Shown: piece by piece, positions 37,513 to 45,081 of the stretch
Position numbering within the stretch: the stretch's first letter is position 1
Layout: every line of letters begins with the position of its first letter
NCBI RefSeq assembly: GCF_030027245.1
Contig: NZ_JASERT010000001.1
Span: forward strand, 2,100,501-2,164,500
Reading direction: 5' to 3'
Length of the DNA: 64,000 nt
DNA from: Asticcacaulis sp. EMRT-3
Lineage (GTDB): Bacteria; Pseudomonadota; Alphaproteobacteria; Caulobacterales; Caulobacteraceae
Notes under the pieces: model-generated
What the model saw: only the letters and a program-made list of their open reading frames with translations
Databases searched by the model: none
What the model was told of the DNA's origin: nothing
Made by a program: the position numbers and the translations under genes

Positions 37513-40221
37513 TTATTTCGGCAGATCGGCCTCACCGCTGACGCTTAAGGTGGCGCTGACCGTCTGGGCGTCGCCCGGCTGGCCGCCACCGAGGCTGATC
37601 ACGTAATCACCGGCCATGACCTTACGTGCGCCATCGCTCATGACCTGCGACAGATCGCGGGCATCGAGCGTAAGCGTGACGGGCAGGGTTTCACCGGCTT
37701 TCAGATGGATGCGCTGGAAACCGGCCAGAACCGGATGACCGGCCGCGCCCGGACGCTTTACATAAAGCTCGACCACCTCATCGCCATCAAGCTTGCCCGT
37801 ATTGCTGACCTGCACCGTGGCCGTGACCGGATCACCCGCCTTGATGCTCGATGCCGACAGGCTGGGCGCGGCATAGGCAAAGCGGGTATAGCTGAGGCCC
37901 TGACCGAACGGATGCAGCACCGCCCCATCGAAATAGCGATAGGTGCGCCCCTTCATGCTGTAATCGACAAACGGCGGCAATTCGCTGATGTCCTGATAGA
38001 TGGTGTAGGGCAGACGGCCCGAAGGATTGTTCTGGCCGCTCAAGGTGGCGGCGATGGCATGACCGCCCTCCTCGCCCGGATACCAGGCTTGCAGGATGGC
38101 GTCGGCGTTTTTTTCCACCCACGGATCGGAGATTTCGCCGCCGGTGACATAGACCACCACCAGAGGCTTGCCGGTCGCCTTCACCGCTTCGAGCATTTTC
38201 TGCTGCGCTTCCGGCAAGGCCAGGTTGGTCCGGTCGCCGCCATTGAAGCCGGGCAGATCGACCTTCATCTCCTCACCTTCCAGATCGGGCGACAGACCGA
38301 CAAAGGCGACCACCGCGTCGCTGGATTTGGCGGCGGCCACGGCCCCGTCGATCAAAGGCTGGGCGGGCGCCACCCAGTCAAACGACGAGGCGCGGTCTTC
38401 GGTCGTGCGCACATAGTCGATGCGTACCGTATGGGGTTTTGTATCTTTGAAATCGACCTCGACCGGATGGCCGGGCTGGGCGCACATGCCGGAATTGCAG
38501 GCGGGCGGCGGGGCCGAGCTAATGCCCACCAGCTCCGGTGTCACCACCAGCTTGCCATCGATCCACACCTTGACATCGGGCTGCGGCTGGCCGGGACGCG
38601 ACGGAGTCATGCGGAAGCCGATCTCATATTTCCCCGGCGCGGGCGGCGTGATGACGCCGGTCCAGCGCACGGAAAAGCCGAGCGGCTTCAGGCCTTGCGG
38701 CGCGGTGTGATACCAGTCGAAATTGATCACCCGGTCGGTGCGGGTCATGGCGGGCGCGCCGCTGAAATCCTTATTGTCGAAATATTCAGCCCTAAGGCCA
38801 TGATCGGCGCTATCGGCGGCGGGCTTCAGATAGGTTTCCGGCACCGGCATCCGCATCGTGGCGGTCAGGCTCGCACCGGGCGCATAGGCGACATGGCCGG
38901 CACCAAAGGTTTCGCGCATGGCCTCCAGCGGCAGGGACGGGACGAGCGGAGAGCCGGTATAATTGCCTTCGATGCTTTGCAACAGATCGGCATTAGGCCC
39001 GACGACCGCGATCTTGGCATCGCTCTTCAGCGGCAGCACACCGCTGTTTTTGAGCAGCACCATTGCCTCTTCGGCGGCGCGCAAGGCCAATGCGCGGTGT
39101 TCGGACGAATTCAGTTCGCTGGCCGGGATGGCGTCATAGGGACTGCCATCGATCAGCCCCATGCGGATGCGCGCCACCATCAGGCGCTCAAGCGAAGTAT
39201 CGATCTCGGCCTCGCTGATCAGCCCCTCTTTCACCGCCTGAGGCAGGGCGGCATAGGTGGTGCCGCAATCGAGATCGGTGCCCGCCTTGACCGCCGCCGC
39301 CGCCGCATGGGCGGCATCGGGCTCCGACTTATGGCCGGTCACCATATCATCGACCGCATCGCAATCGGAAACAATGAAACCCTTGAAATTCCAGTCGCCA
39401 CGGATGCGCTCGGCCAGCAGCGGGCTAGCGCACATCGGGTCGCCATCGGTGGCGTTATAGGCGCACATGGTCGAATAGGCGTGGCCTTCGGTAAAGGCGG
39501 CGCGGAAGGCCGGCAGATAGGTGTCTTCAAGATCGAACGGTGACACCGGCACATTGAAACCGTGGCGCAGCGGTTCCGGCCCCGAATGGACGGCGAAATG
39601 CTTGGGCGTGGCCACGCCCTCGAAAATACCATTAGCTTGCGTCTGGATACCGGTGATGAAACCCACCGCCATCTTGCCGGTCAGGTAGGGGTCTTCGCCA
39701 TAGGTTTCCTGGCCACGACCCCAGCGCGGATCGCGGAAGATATTGATATTGGGCGACCAGAAGTTGACACCGTAATAGCGGTCGGTGCCGCTCGGATCAC
39801 GCTTCAGGGCCGCATTATGATTGGCGCGCCCCTCATCGGCGATGGCCTGGCCGATGTCGTGCATCAGGGCTGGGTCCCAGGTGGCGGCCATGCCGATGGC
39901 CTGCGGATAGACGGTGGTGTGGCCAGCGCGCGCCACGCCATGCAGCGCCTCATTCCACCAGCCGTAACGCTTGAGGCCGAGGCGCGGAATCGCCGGGGCA
40001 TTATCCTGCATCTGGGCCGCCTTTTCCTCCAGCGTCATGCGCGACACGAGGTCTTTGGCGCGCGCTTCGGGCGTCAGGGAGGTATCAAGATAGGCGCAGG
40101 GCGCATCCGCGCAGGCAGGCGGCGGGGCATCCGCAGCCATAGCCGGCAAGGCGAGGGCTGGCAGGGCCGATACCGATGTCAGCAAAAGGGCGAGCGAAAG
40201 GGGTGTAGTGAATTTCGACAT
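37513..40221 (-). CDS. GH3 beta-xylosidase/beta-glucosidase with PA14 domain
   Basis: 902 residues from ATG 40221; a signal peptide (LSLALLLTSVSALPALALPA) implies export. The GH3 N-terminal barrel has RWGRGQETYGEDPYLTGKMA, KHFAVHSGPE and the nucleophile Asp in FKGFIVSDCDAVDDM. The second domain is interrupted by a PA14 carbohydrate-binding insert (LRAEYFDNKDFSGAP ... WTGVITPPAPGKYEIGFRM). A fibronectin-III-like domain closes it. It would release terminal xylose or glucose from oligosaccharides. It is transcribed alone, with a GntR-type operator-like palindrome upstream. Confidence 0.9.
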   Translation of the reverse strand: MSKFTTPLSLALLLTSVSALPALALPAMAADAPPPACADAPCAYLDTSLTPEARAKDLVSRMTLEEKAAQMQDNAPAIPRLGLKRYGWWNEALHGVARAGHTTVYPQAIGMAATWDPALMHDIGQAIADEGRANHNAALKRDPSGTDRYYGVNFWSPNINIFRDPRWGRGQETYGEDPYLTGKMAVGFITGIQTQANGIFEGVATPKHFAVHSGPEPLRHGFNVPVSPFDLEDTYLPAFRAAFTEGHAYSTMCAYNATDGDPMCASPLLAERIRGDWNFKGFIVSDCDAVDDMVTGHKSEPDAAHAAAAAVKAGTDLDCGTTYAALPQAVKEGLISEAEIDTSLERLMVARIRMGLIDGSPYDAIPASELNSSEHRALALRAAEEAMVLLKNSGVLPLKSDAKIAVVGPNADLLQSIEGNYTGSPLVPSLPLEAMRETFGAGHVAYAPGASLTATMRMPVPETYLKPAADSADHGLRAEYFDNKDFSGAPAMTRTDRVINFDWYHTAPQGLKPLGFSVRWTGVITPPAPGKYEIGFRMTPSRPGQPQPDVKVWIDGKLVVTPELVGISSAPPPACNSGMCAQPGHPVEVDFKDTKPHTVRIDYVRTTEDRASSFDWVAPAQPLIDGAVAAAKSSDAVVAFVGLSPDLEGEEMKVDLPGFNGGDRTNLALPEAQQKMLEAVKATGKPLVVVYVTGGEISDPWVEKNADAILQAWYPGEEGGHAIAATLSGQNNPSGRLPYTIYQDISELPPFVDYSMKGRTYRYFDGAVLHPFGQGLSYTRFAYAAPSLSASSIKAGDPVTATVQVSNTGKLDGDEVVELYVKRPGAAGHPVLAGFQRIHLKAGETLPVTLTLDARDLSQVMSDGARKVMAGDYVISLGGGQPGDAQTVSATLSVSGEADLPK

Positions 40222-40274
40222 GTGACGTCTCTCTGTTGGCGCGCGCACGACAGCGCTGCTTTTTTATTACCGGC

Positions 40275-40289
40275 ATTGGTATGACCAAT
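40275..40289. promoter_or_regulatory. Palindrome ATTGGTATGACCAAT upstream of GH3 gene
   Basis: Perfect six-bp arms ATTGGT and ACCAAT around ATG. This is the form of GntR/FadR-subfamily operators (UxuR-like TTGGTATACCAA), located about 55 bp before the GH3 start, where it could control it. The regulator is not in the window. Confidence 0.5.
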
Positions 40290-40325
40290 TAAGCAGAGAG
40301 TCCATAGTTTTCGCACAAACCGGGC

Positions 40326-40877
40326 TCAGGCGCGGTTAATATTGGCAAAATCGGCCTCATGCGCCACCGCCACGATATGGACGACATGGGCCTTGATGAA
40401 ATCCATGACGCGCAGGCCCGAAGGGGCCGCCCGCAAAGCCTTTTCAAGCGCCGGGCGTAAGGCCGTTTGCCAGCGCGCGCACAAAGGATAGTCACGTTCT
40501 CCGGCATAACAGGCAATGGCCGTTGCCGGGGCCTGTTCAAGCCGCGCCACATAATCATCGGGCAAGGCGGGCATGTCGCATGGGCAGGTGATGATGTGCG
40601 GCCAGCCGCTCTGTTCGGCCCGTTCGAGCGCGCTCAATACCCCGCTTAATGGCCCCCGCCACGGCAGGTCGTCATAAATCATCGGCAGGCCAAGCCCTGC
40701 CAGCCGCGTCACCCAAGGGCCGTCGATGGCTCCGGCATTAATGATCAGATCATCCGTGTACGGAGACAGGCGTTCGAGCGTGGCTTCGATCAGCGTGGTC
40801 TGACCCCAGGCATGGAAGGGTTTATTGCCCGCCATGCGCGCGCCGCGCCCGCCCGCCAGCACCACAACCGGCATCAT
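40326..40877 (-). CDS. mobA: Molybdenum cofactor guanylyltransferase MobA
   Basis: 183 residues with the nucleotidyltransferase start VVVLAGGRGARMAGNKPFHAW and the ITCPCDMPALP segment that binds metal and substrate. It joins GMP to molybdopterin, giving the bis-MGD cofactor of the nitrate reductase encoded in the same operon. Its ATG overlaps the cobA stop (ATGA), so they are co-translated. It ends the nitrate operon. Confidence 0.88.
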   Translation of the reverse strand: MMPVVVLAGGRGARMAGNKPFHAWGQTTLIEATLERLSPYTDDLIINAGAIDGPWVTRLAGLGLPMIYDDLPWRGPLSGVLSALERAEQSGWPHIITCPCDMPALPDDYVARLEQAPATAIACYAGERDYPLCARWQTALRPALEKALRAAPSGLRVMDFIKAHVVHIVAVAHEADFANINRA

Positions 40878-41653
40878 GCCTGCCGCGCCGCCATCCCGGC
40901 CATCTCCGCGGGCAGGCGGGCATGGGCGAAGGCGCTGCCCACGCCGATCAGCACCGGCCCGTCCCAGTTTTGCGCCGCGATGACAGCGGCAAGCTGGGCC
41001 AATGTAGCGCGCACAGACCGCGCCTGTGGTCTGCCAGCATTTTCCACCGCCATGACGGCTGTGTCAGGCCCGCGCCCGGCGGCGGCCAGTGAGGCCTGAA
41101 TATGGGCAGCATTATGCGACGACATGTAAAATACCAGACTGGCGGAAGGATCGGCCAGAAGCCCATCCCGAAAATCGATGCTGCCATCCTGGCCGCGTCC
41201 GGTCAAGAAGGTGACCGAGCGCGCTTCGCCGCGATGGGTGAGCGGAAACGAAAACTGCGCCGCCGCCGCCGAGGCCGCCGTCACCCCCGGCAGGGTCTTA
41301 TGGGCGATGCCCTGGCGGTCGAGATGCTGGCGTTCTTCTTCCACCCGTCCGAACACGGACGGATCGCCGCCTTTCAGCCGCACCACATGCAGTCCGCGCC
41401 GCGCCAGACGCACCATCAGATCATTGGTCTTGTCCTGCGAGACGGACAGCCGGTCGCCGCGCTTGCCGACGCAGATCTTGACGCAGCGCTGCGGAGCCAG
41501 CGCCAGAATATCGTCGCTGACGAGGGCATCATACAAAAGCGCCTGCGCCGATTGCAGGGCCTTCAGCGCACCCAGCGTCAGGTGATCGACATCACCGGGC
41601 CCTGCGCCAACCAGCGATACGAAGCCGGGTTTTTGTGGATCCCTCTCGGACAC
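40874..41653 (-). CDS. cobA: Uroporphyrinogen-III C-methyltransferase (siroheme)
   Basis: About 259 residues from GTG 41653 (VSERDPQKPGFVSLVGAGPG). SUMT motifs are LVGAGPGDVDHLTLGALKAL, YDALVSD, VVRLKGGDPSVFGR and the EE-rich segment after it. It makes precorrin-2, the precursor of the siroheme needed by NirB. The frame stays open to an ATG at 41911 that overlaps nasA, but that extension is encoded by repeat DNA; the GTG start gives the usual length. It lacks a CysG-type oxidase/chelatase part, so those steps are encoded elsewhere. Confidence 0.88.
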   Translation of the reverse strand: MSERDPQKPGFVSLVGAGPGDVDHLTLGALKALQSAQALLYDALVSDDILALAPQRCVKICVGKRGDRLSVSQDKTNDLMVRLARRGLHVVRLKGGDPSVFGRVEEERQHLDRQGIAHKTLPGVTAASAAAAQFSFPLTHRGEARSVTFLTGRGQDGSIDFRDGLLADPSASLVFYMSSHNAAHIQASLAAAGRGPDTAVMAVENAGRPQARSVRATLAQLAAVIAAQNWDGPVLIGVGSAFAHARLPAEMAGMAARQA

Positions 41654-41710
41654 ATCTGCTCGGTCAAACTTTTGGACGGTAAGATTTGTCTCATACGAAT
41701 ATCTAATCTT

Positions 41711-41861
41711 TCCCCTCTCCCCGCCTGAGGGGAGAGGACGAGAGGCGAGCGTAGCGAAGGCGATCGGGTGAGGGGTAAAGCCACCCGCCATTTGCATAGC
41801 TATTGACGGTGAAGAACCCCTCACCCCAACCCTCTCCCCTTGCAAGGGGAGAGAGGGCTTT
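41711..41861. repeat. Dispersed CTCTCCCC/GGGGAGAG repeats between nasA and cobA
   Basis: Two hairpin units: CCCCTCTCCCCGCCTGAGGG followed by GAGCGTAGCGAAGGCGATCG, and a second with CCTCTCCCCTTGCAAGGGGA. ATAGCTAT occurs at 41796-41803 and again at 41872-41879, flanking the second unit like a target duplication. The same units recur at 44591-44753. Confidence 0.75.
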
Positions 41862-41900
41862 ATAGCTATAGACACCAAGCCCGTTACGGGAACGACATCA

Positions 41901-44570
41901 TCACGCGGCATGGCGCGCCTCCTTCTTTGCGTGGGACCGCAGGCATTGCTTCAGTTCACCCTTGCACGACCCGCAGGATGTACCAGCGCTGGTGGCCTCG
42001 CCGATGGCCTCCACCGTCAGCGCCCCGTCATCAATGGCCGCCGTGATGGTCTTTTCACCGACGCTGCGGCAGGCGCAGATGATGCGGCCCTTGTCTTCGA
42101 CCCCCGGCAGGCGGCCAATCAGCAGGGCGGCGGTGCTGACCGCATCAAGCGCCGCATCGCCGAAGCGTTCCAGCAGCCAGTCGCGCGGTGGCAGGGGCTT
42201 GTCGATGGGGGCGATGAAGATCACGGCGGTCAGGCGGCCTTCATCGATCCGTACACGGCGCGTCAGGCCCGCCGCCGGATCATCAAGGCTCTGGCTGACG
42301 ACGATGGCCGACAGATCAAGCGGCGCAATGCCCGACAACTCAAAAGCCTCGGCATGGGCGTGGCTGGAGCGCCGCCAGATGGCTTCACCAAAGTCCGGCA
42401 GCTCACCATCAAAATCGCGCGGCGTCAGGATAAAGCCGTGCCACGCTTCGCCAAAGGCAGCCACCCGCGCCGGGGTGTGCTTGAATTCCGGCTGGCCCGA
42501 CAGGGGATCGACCGCCGGGCTGACCACCGGATTGGAACGGCCATAGGGGGCGAACTGGCGCGTCCAGTGCATCGGCACGCTGAGGTTTCCTTCGCGCACA
42601 TCATCGGTGACGCGCGCTTTCAGGATCGCCTCGCCATAGGCGGTGGTGAGGCGGGCCAGACGGCCATCACGGATGCCAAGACGCCGCGCGTCCTTCGGGT
42701 GGATGTCGAGCAGGGGTTCGCTTGCATGGCGGTTCAGTTGCGGGGCCAGCGCCGTGCGCGTCAGGGTGTGCCAGTGATCGCGCACGCGGGTGCTGTTGAG
42801 GCTGAACGGATAATCGGGCGAGGTGGCGTGGGCCGGGCCGCTGGTCTTCGGCGCGATCAGGCGGGCGCGGCCTTCCGGCGTGGCGAAGCGGCCATCAGCA
42901 AACAGCCTGTGCGTCGAACCGCCTGCGGTAAAGGGCCAGCGCGTCGGCACCATGCCGTTATAATCATCACGTCCGATACCTGCAAAGCCCGACAGGTTGA
43001 GAAAGCGCTCGCCTTTGTTTTCAAACGCCGTCAGTCCGGCATGTTCGGCGAAGACCTCATGCGGCCCCTTCCACGCAAAAGCCTGATCCCAGGCAGCATT
43101 CATGCGCCGCGCCACATCGGCGATAATCTGCCAGTCGGGGCGCACCTCACCGGGCAGGTCGGCCATGCGGCGCTGGCGCGAAATCACGCGCTCGGAATTG
43201 GTGACCGTGCCGTCTTTTTCGCCCCAGGCGGCGGCAGGAAGCTGGATATGCGCCATGTCCATCGTATCGGTGCGCGCCATCACATCGGACACCACCACCA
43301 GCTCACAATTGGCCAGAGCCGCATGGATCTTGTTCGTGTCGGGCATGGACACCATCGGATTGGTGGCCATGATCCAGATGGCCTTGATCTGGCCGCTGCG
43401 CGCCGCTTCGAACATATCGACGGCCTTCAGGCCCGGCTTTTGCGCGATGGTCGGCGACTGCCAGTAACGCTGCACCCGCGACTTCGACGCCTCGTCGAAA
43501 TCCATATGGGCGGCCAGCATATTGGCCAGCCCCCCCACTTCGCGCCCGCCCATCGCATTGGGCTGGCCAGTGATCGAAAAGGGTGCGCCCCCCGGCTTGC
43601 CGATCTTGCCCGACAAAAGATGGGCATTGATCAGGGCCAGCCCCTTATTCACGCCCTGCGCCGACTGGTTGGAGCCCTGCGAAAACAGACTGACCACTTT
43701 TTCCGTGTGCAGGAAGGCGTCATAAAAATATTTGAGATCAACGACCGAAATACCGCAATCGGCGACAATGGCTTCAAGGCTCTGATCGTCGGCGCTCAAA
43801 GCCGCCATCAGGCGCGAAAACCCTTGCGTGTGGCGGTCGATGAAATCGTGATCCACGGCGTCGCGCGCAATCAGATGGGCGCATAAACCGTTCCACAGCC
43901 GCACATCGGTCTGTGGTTTGATCATCAGGTGCAGGTCGCAGGCCTTCGCCGTATCGGTGCGCTTCGGGTCGATGCAGATACGCTTCTGGCCTTGCCTTCC
44001 CTCGATGCGGCGATACAGCACCGGATGCGTCCAGGCGGCATTATGGCCGGAAAAGACCAGCACATCGGCCTGTTCAAGATCATCATAGGTGCCGGGCACC
44101 AGATCAGCGCCGAAGGCCAGCTTGTGCGCCGCCACCGCCGACGACATGCACAGGCGCGAATTGGTGTCGATATTGGCCGTGCCGATATAGCCCTTGGCCA
44201 GCTTGTTGACGGCGTAATAGTCCTCGGTCAGCAACTGGCCCGACACATAAAAGGCCACGGCGTCCGGGCCATGCTCATGGATGATGGCGTTAAATTTTTG
44301 CGCAATCGTATCGAGCGCCTCGTCCCAGCCCGCCCGTTCCATACGGCCATTTTTGCGCATCTTCGGGGTCAGCAGACGCCCTTCCAGTCCGAAGGTCTGG
44401 CCGAGCGCCGTGCCTTTTGAGCACAGACGTCCGGCATTGGCGGGATGGGTTTCATCGCCGGTCACGCGCAGATCCCGCCCGCCATCCAGCCTTGCCTTCA
44501 CGCCGCAACCCACGCCGCAATAGGGGCATGTGGTCAGGGTCGTTAAAGCGGGTACGGCGGGATCGAACAA
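41901..44570 (-). CDS. nasA: Assimilatory nitrate reductase, catalytic subunit
   Basis: 889 residues. [4Fe-4S] ligands are Cys15, Cys18, Cys22 and Cys50 (CPYCGVGCGV ... GRLCSKG). Molybdopterin oxidoreductase and dinucleotide-binding domains follow (NIDTNSRLCMSSAVAAHKLA, LNSTRVRDHWHTLTRTALAP). A C-terminal BFD-like [2Fe-2S] domain has CACRS ... TSCGSCKGEL. This domain order is that of NasA/NarB enzymes that reduce nitrate to nitrite in the cytoplasm. It follows nirD after about 175 bp of repeat DNA. Confidence 0.95.
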   Translation of the reverse strand: MFDPAVPALTTLTTCPYCGVGCGVKARLDGGRDLRVTGDETHPANAGRLCSKGTALGQTFGLEGRLLTPKMRKNGRMERAGWDEALDTIAQKFNAIIHEHGPDAVAFYVSGQLLTEDYYAVNKLAKGYIGTANIDTNSRLCMSSAVAAHKLAFGADLVPGTYDDLEQADVLVFSGHNAAWTHPVLYRRIEGRQGQKRICIDPKRTDTAKACDLHLMIKPQTDVRLWNGLCAHLIARDAVDHDFIDRHTQGFSRLMAALSADDQSLEAIVADCGISVVDLKYFYDAFLHTEKVVSLFSQGSNQSAQGVNKGLALINAHLLSGKIGKPGGAPFSITGQPNAMGGREVGGLANMLAAHMDFDEASKSRVQRYWQSPTIAQKPGLKAVDMFEAARSGQIKAIWIMATNPMVSMPDTNKIHAALANCELVVVSDVMARTDTMDMAHIQLPAAAWGEKDGTVTNSERVISRQRRMADLPGEVRPDWQIIADVARRMNAAWDQAFAWKGPHEVFAEHAGLTAFENKGERFLNLSGFAGIGRDDYNGMVPTRWPFTAGGSTHRLFADGRFATPEGRARLIAPKTSGPAHATSPDYPFSLNSTRVRDHWHTLTRTALAPQLNRHASEPLLDIHPKDARRLGIRDGRLARLTTAYGEAILKARVTDDVREGNLSVPMHWTRQFAPYGRSNPVVSPAVDPLSGQPEFKHTPARVAAFGEAWHGFILTPRDFDGELPDFGEAIWRRSSHAHAEAFELSGIAPLDLSAIVVSQSLDDPAAGLTRRVRIDEGRLTAVIFIAPIDKPLPPRDWLLERFGDAALDAVSTAALLIGRLPGVEDKGRIICACRSVGEKTITAAIDDGALTVEAIGEATSAGTSCGSCKGELKQCLRSHAKKEARHAA

Positions 44571-44590
44571 GGACGGGACTCCAAATTTTT

Positions 44591-44753
44591 ATCCCTCTCC
44601 CCTCCATGAGGGGAGAGGACGAGAGCCGAGCGTAGCAAAGGCGATCGGGTGAGGGGCTTTATGCATCTGACCACCAGCCCCTCACCCGAGGATCGGCGGC
44701 TTCGCCTTGCTCCTCGTCCTCTCCCCATTCTCATGGGGAGAGGGGTTACACAG
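44591..44753. repeat. Inverted pair of dispersed repeats between nirD and nasA
   Basis: Two units facing each other: CTCTCCCCTCCATGAGGGGA ... GGCGATCGGGTGAGGGG and CCCCTCACCCGAGGATCGGC ... CCTCGTCCTCTCCCC. They are related to those at 41711-41861. The inverted pair can fold into a long hairpin within the nitrate operon message. Confidence 0.75.
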
Positions 44754-45081
44754 GCAGGCTTAAAAAGATTTGGCCATTCTCGACCTTCAGCGGCACAGGG
44801 GGAGCGCAGCCCTTGCCCGCATCGACCCCTTGCGCCTCACCCGATTGCAGACTGATCGACCAGTTGTGCAGCGGGCAGGCAATCGACCGGCCGTGAACAA
44901 TGCCTTCCGATAACGGCCCGCCCTTATGCGGGCACTTATCCATGACGGCATAATATTCGTGATCGACCGTGCAGAAGACGGCGATAGCACCCATATCGGT
45001 TTCGATGCGGCGCGCGCCCTGATGCGGTATGTCTGAGGTATGGCCAACATCGACCCAGTTCATAAGGCTGATGGCGTTCAT
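44746..45081 (-). CDS. nirD: Nitrite reductase small subunit NirD
   Basis: 111 residues from ATG 45081, which overlaps the nirB TGA (ATGA). The Rieske-type motif is intact: CPHKGGPLSEGIV and CPLHNW. NirD pairs with NirB to reduce nitrite to ammonium with NADH or NADPH. The longer frame upstream overlaps nirB and is not used. Confidence 0.93.
   Translation of the reverse strand: MNAISLMNWVDVGHTSDIPHQGARRIETDMGAIAVFCTVDHEYYAVMDKCPHKGGPLSEGIVHGRSIACPLHNWSISLQSGEAQGVDAGKGCAPPVPLKVENGQIFLSLPV

Noticed and set aside
37705..39543. 612-codon open frame on the plus strand
   Set aside because: Lies fully antisense to the GH3 gene, whose domains and signal peptide are clear; the composition is that of a shadow frame.
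41711..41861. CRISPR-like array of repeated CTCTCCCC units
   Set aside because: Units are hairpins in opposite orientations, not direct repeats with uniform spacers; no cas genes are in the window.
41910..43886. 658-codon open frame on the plus strand
   Set aside because: Antisense to nasA, which has intact cluster ligands and domains.
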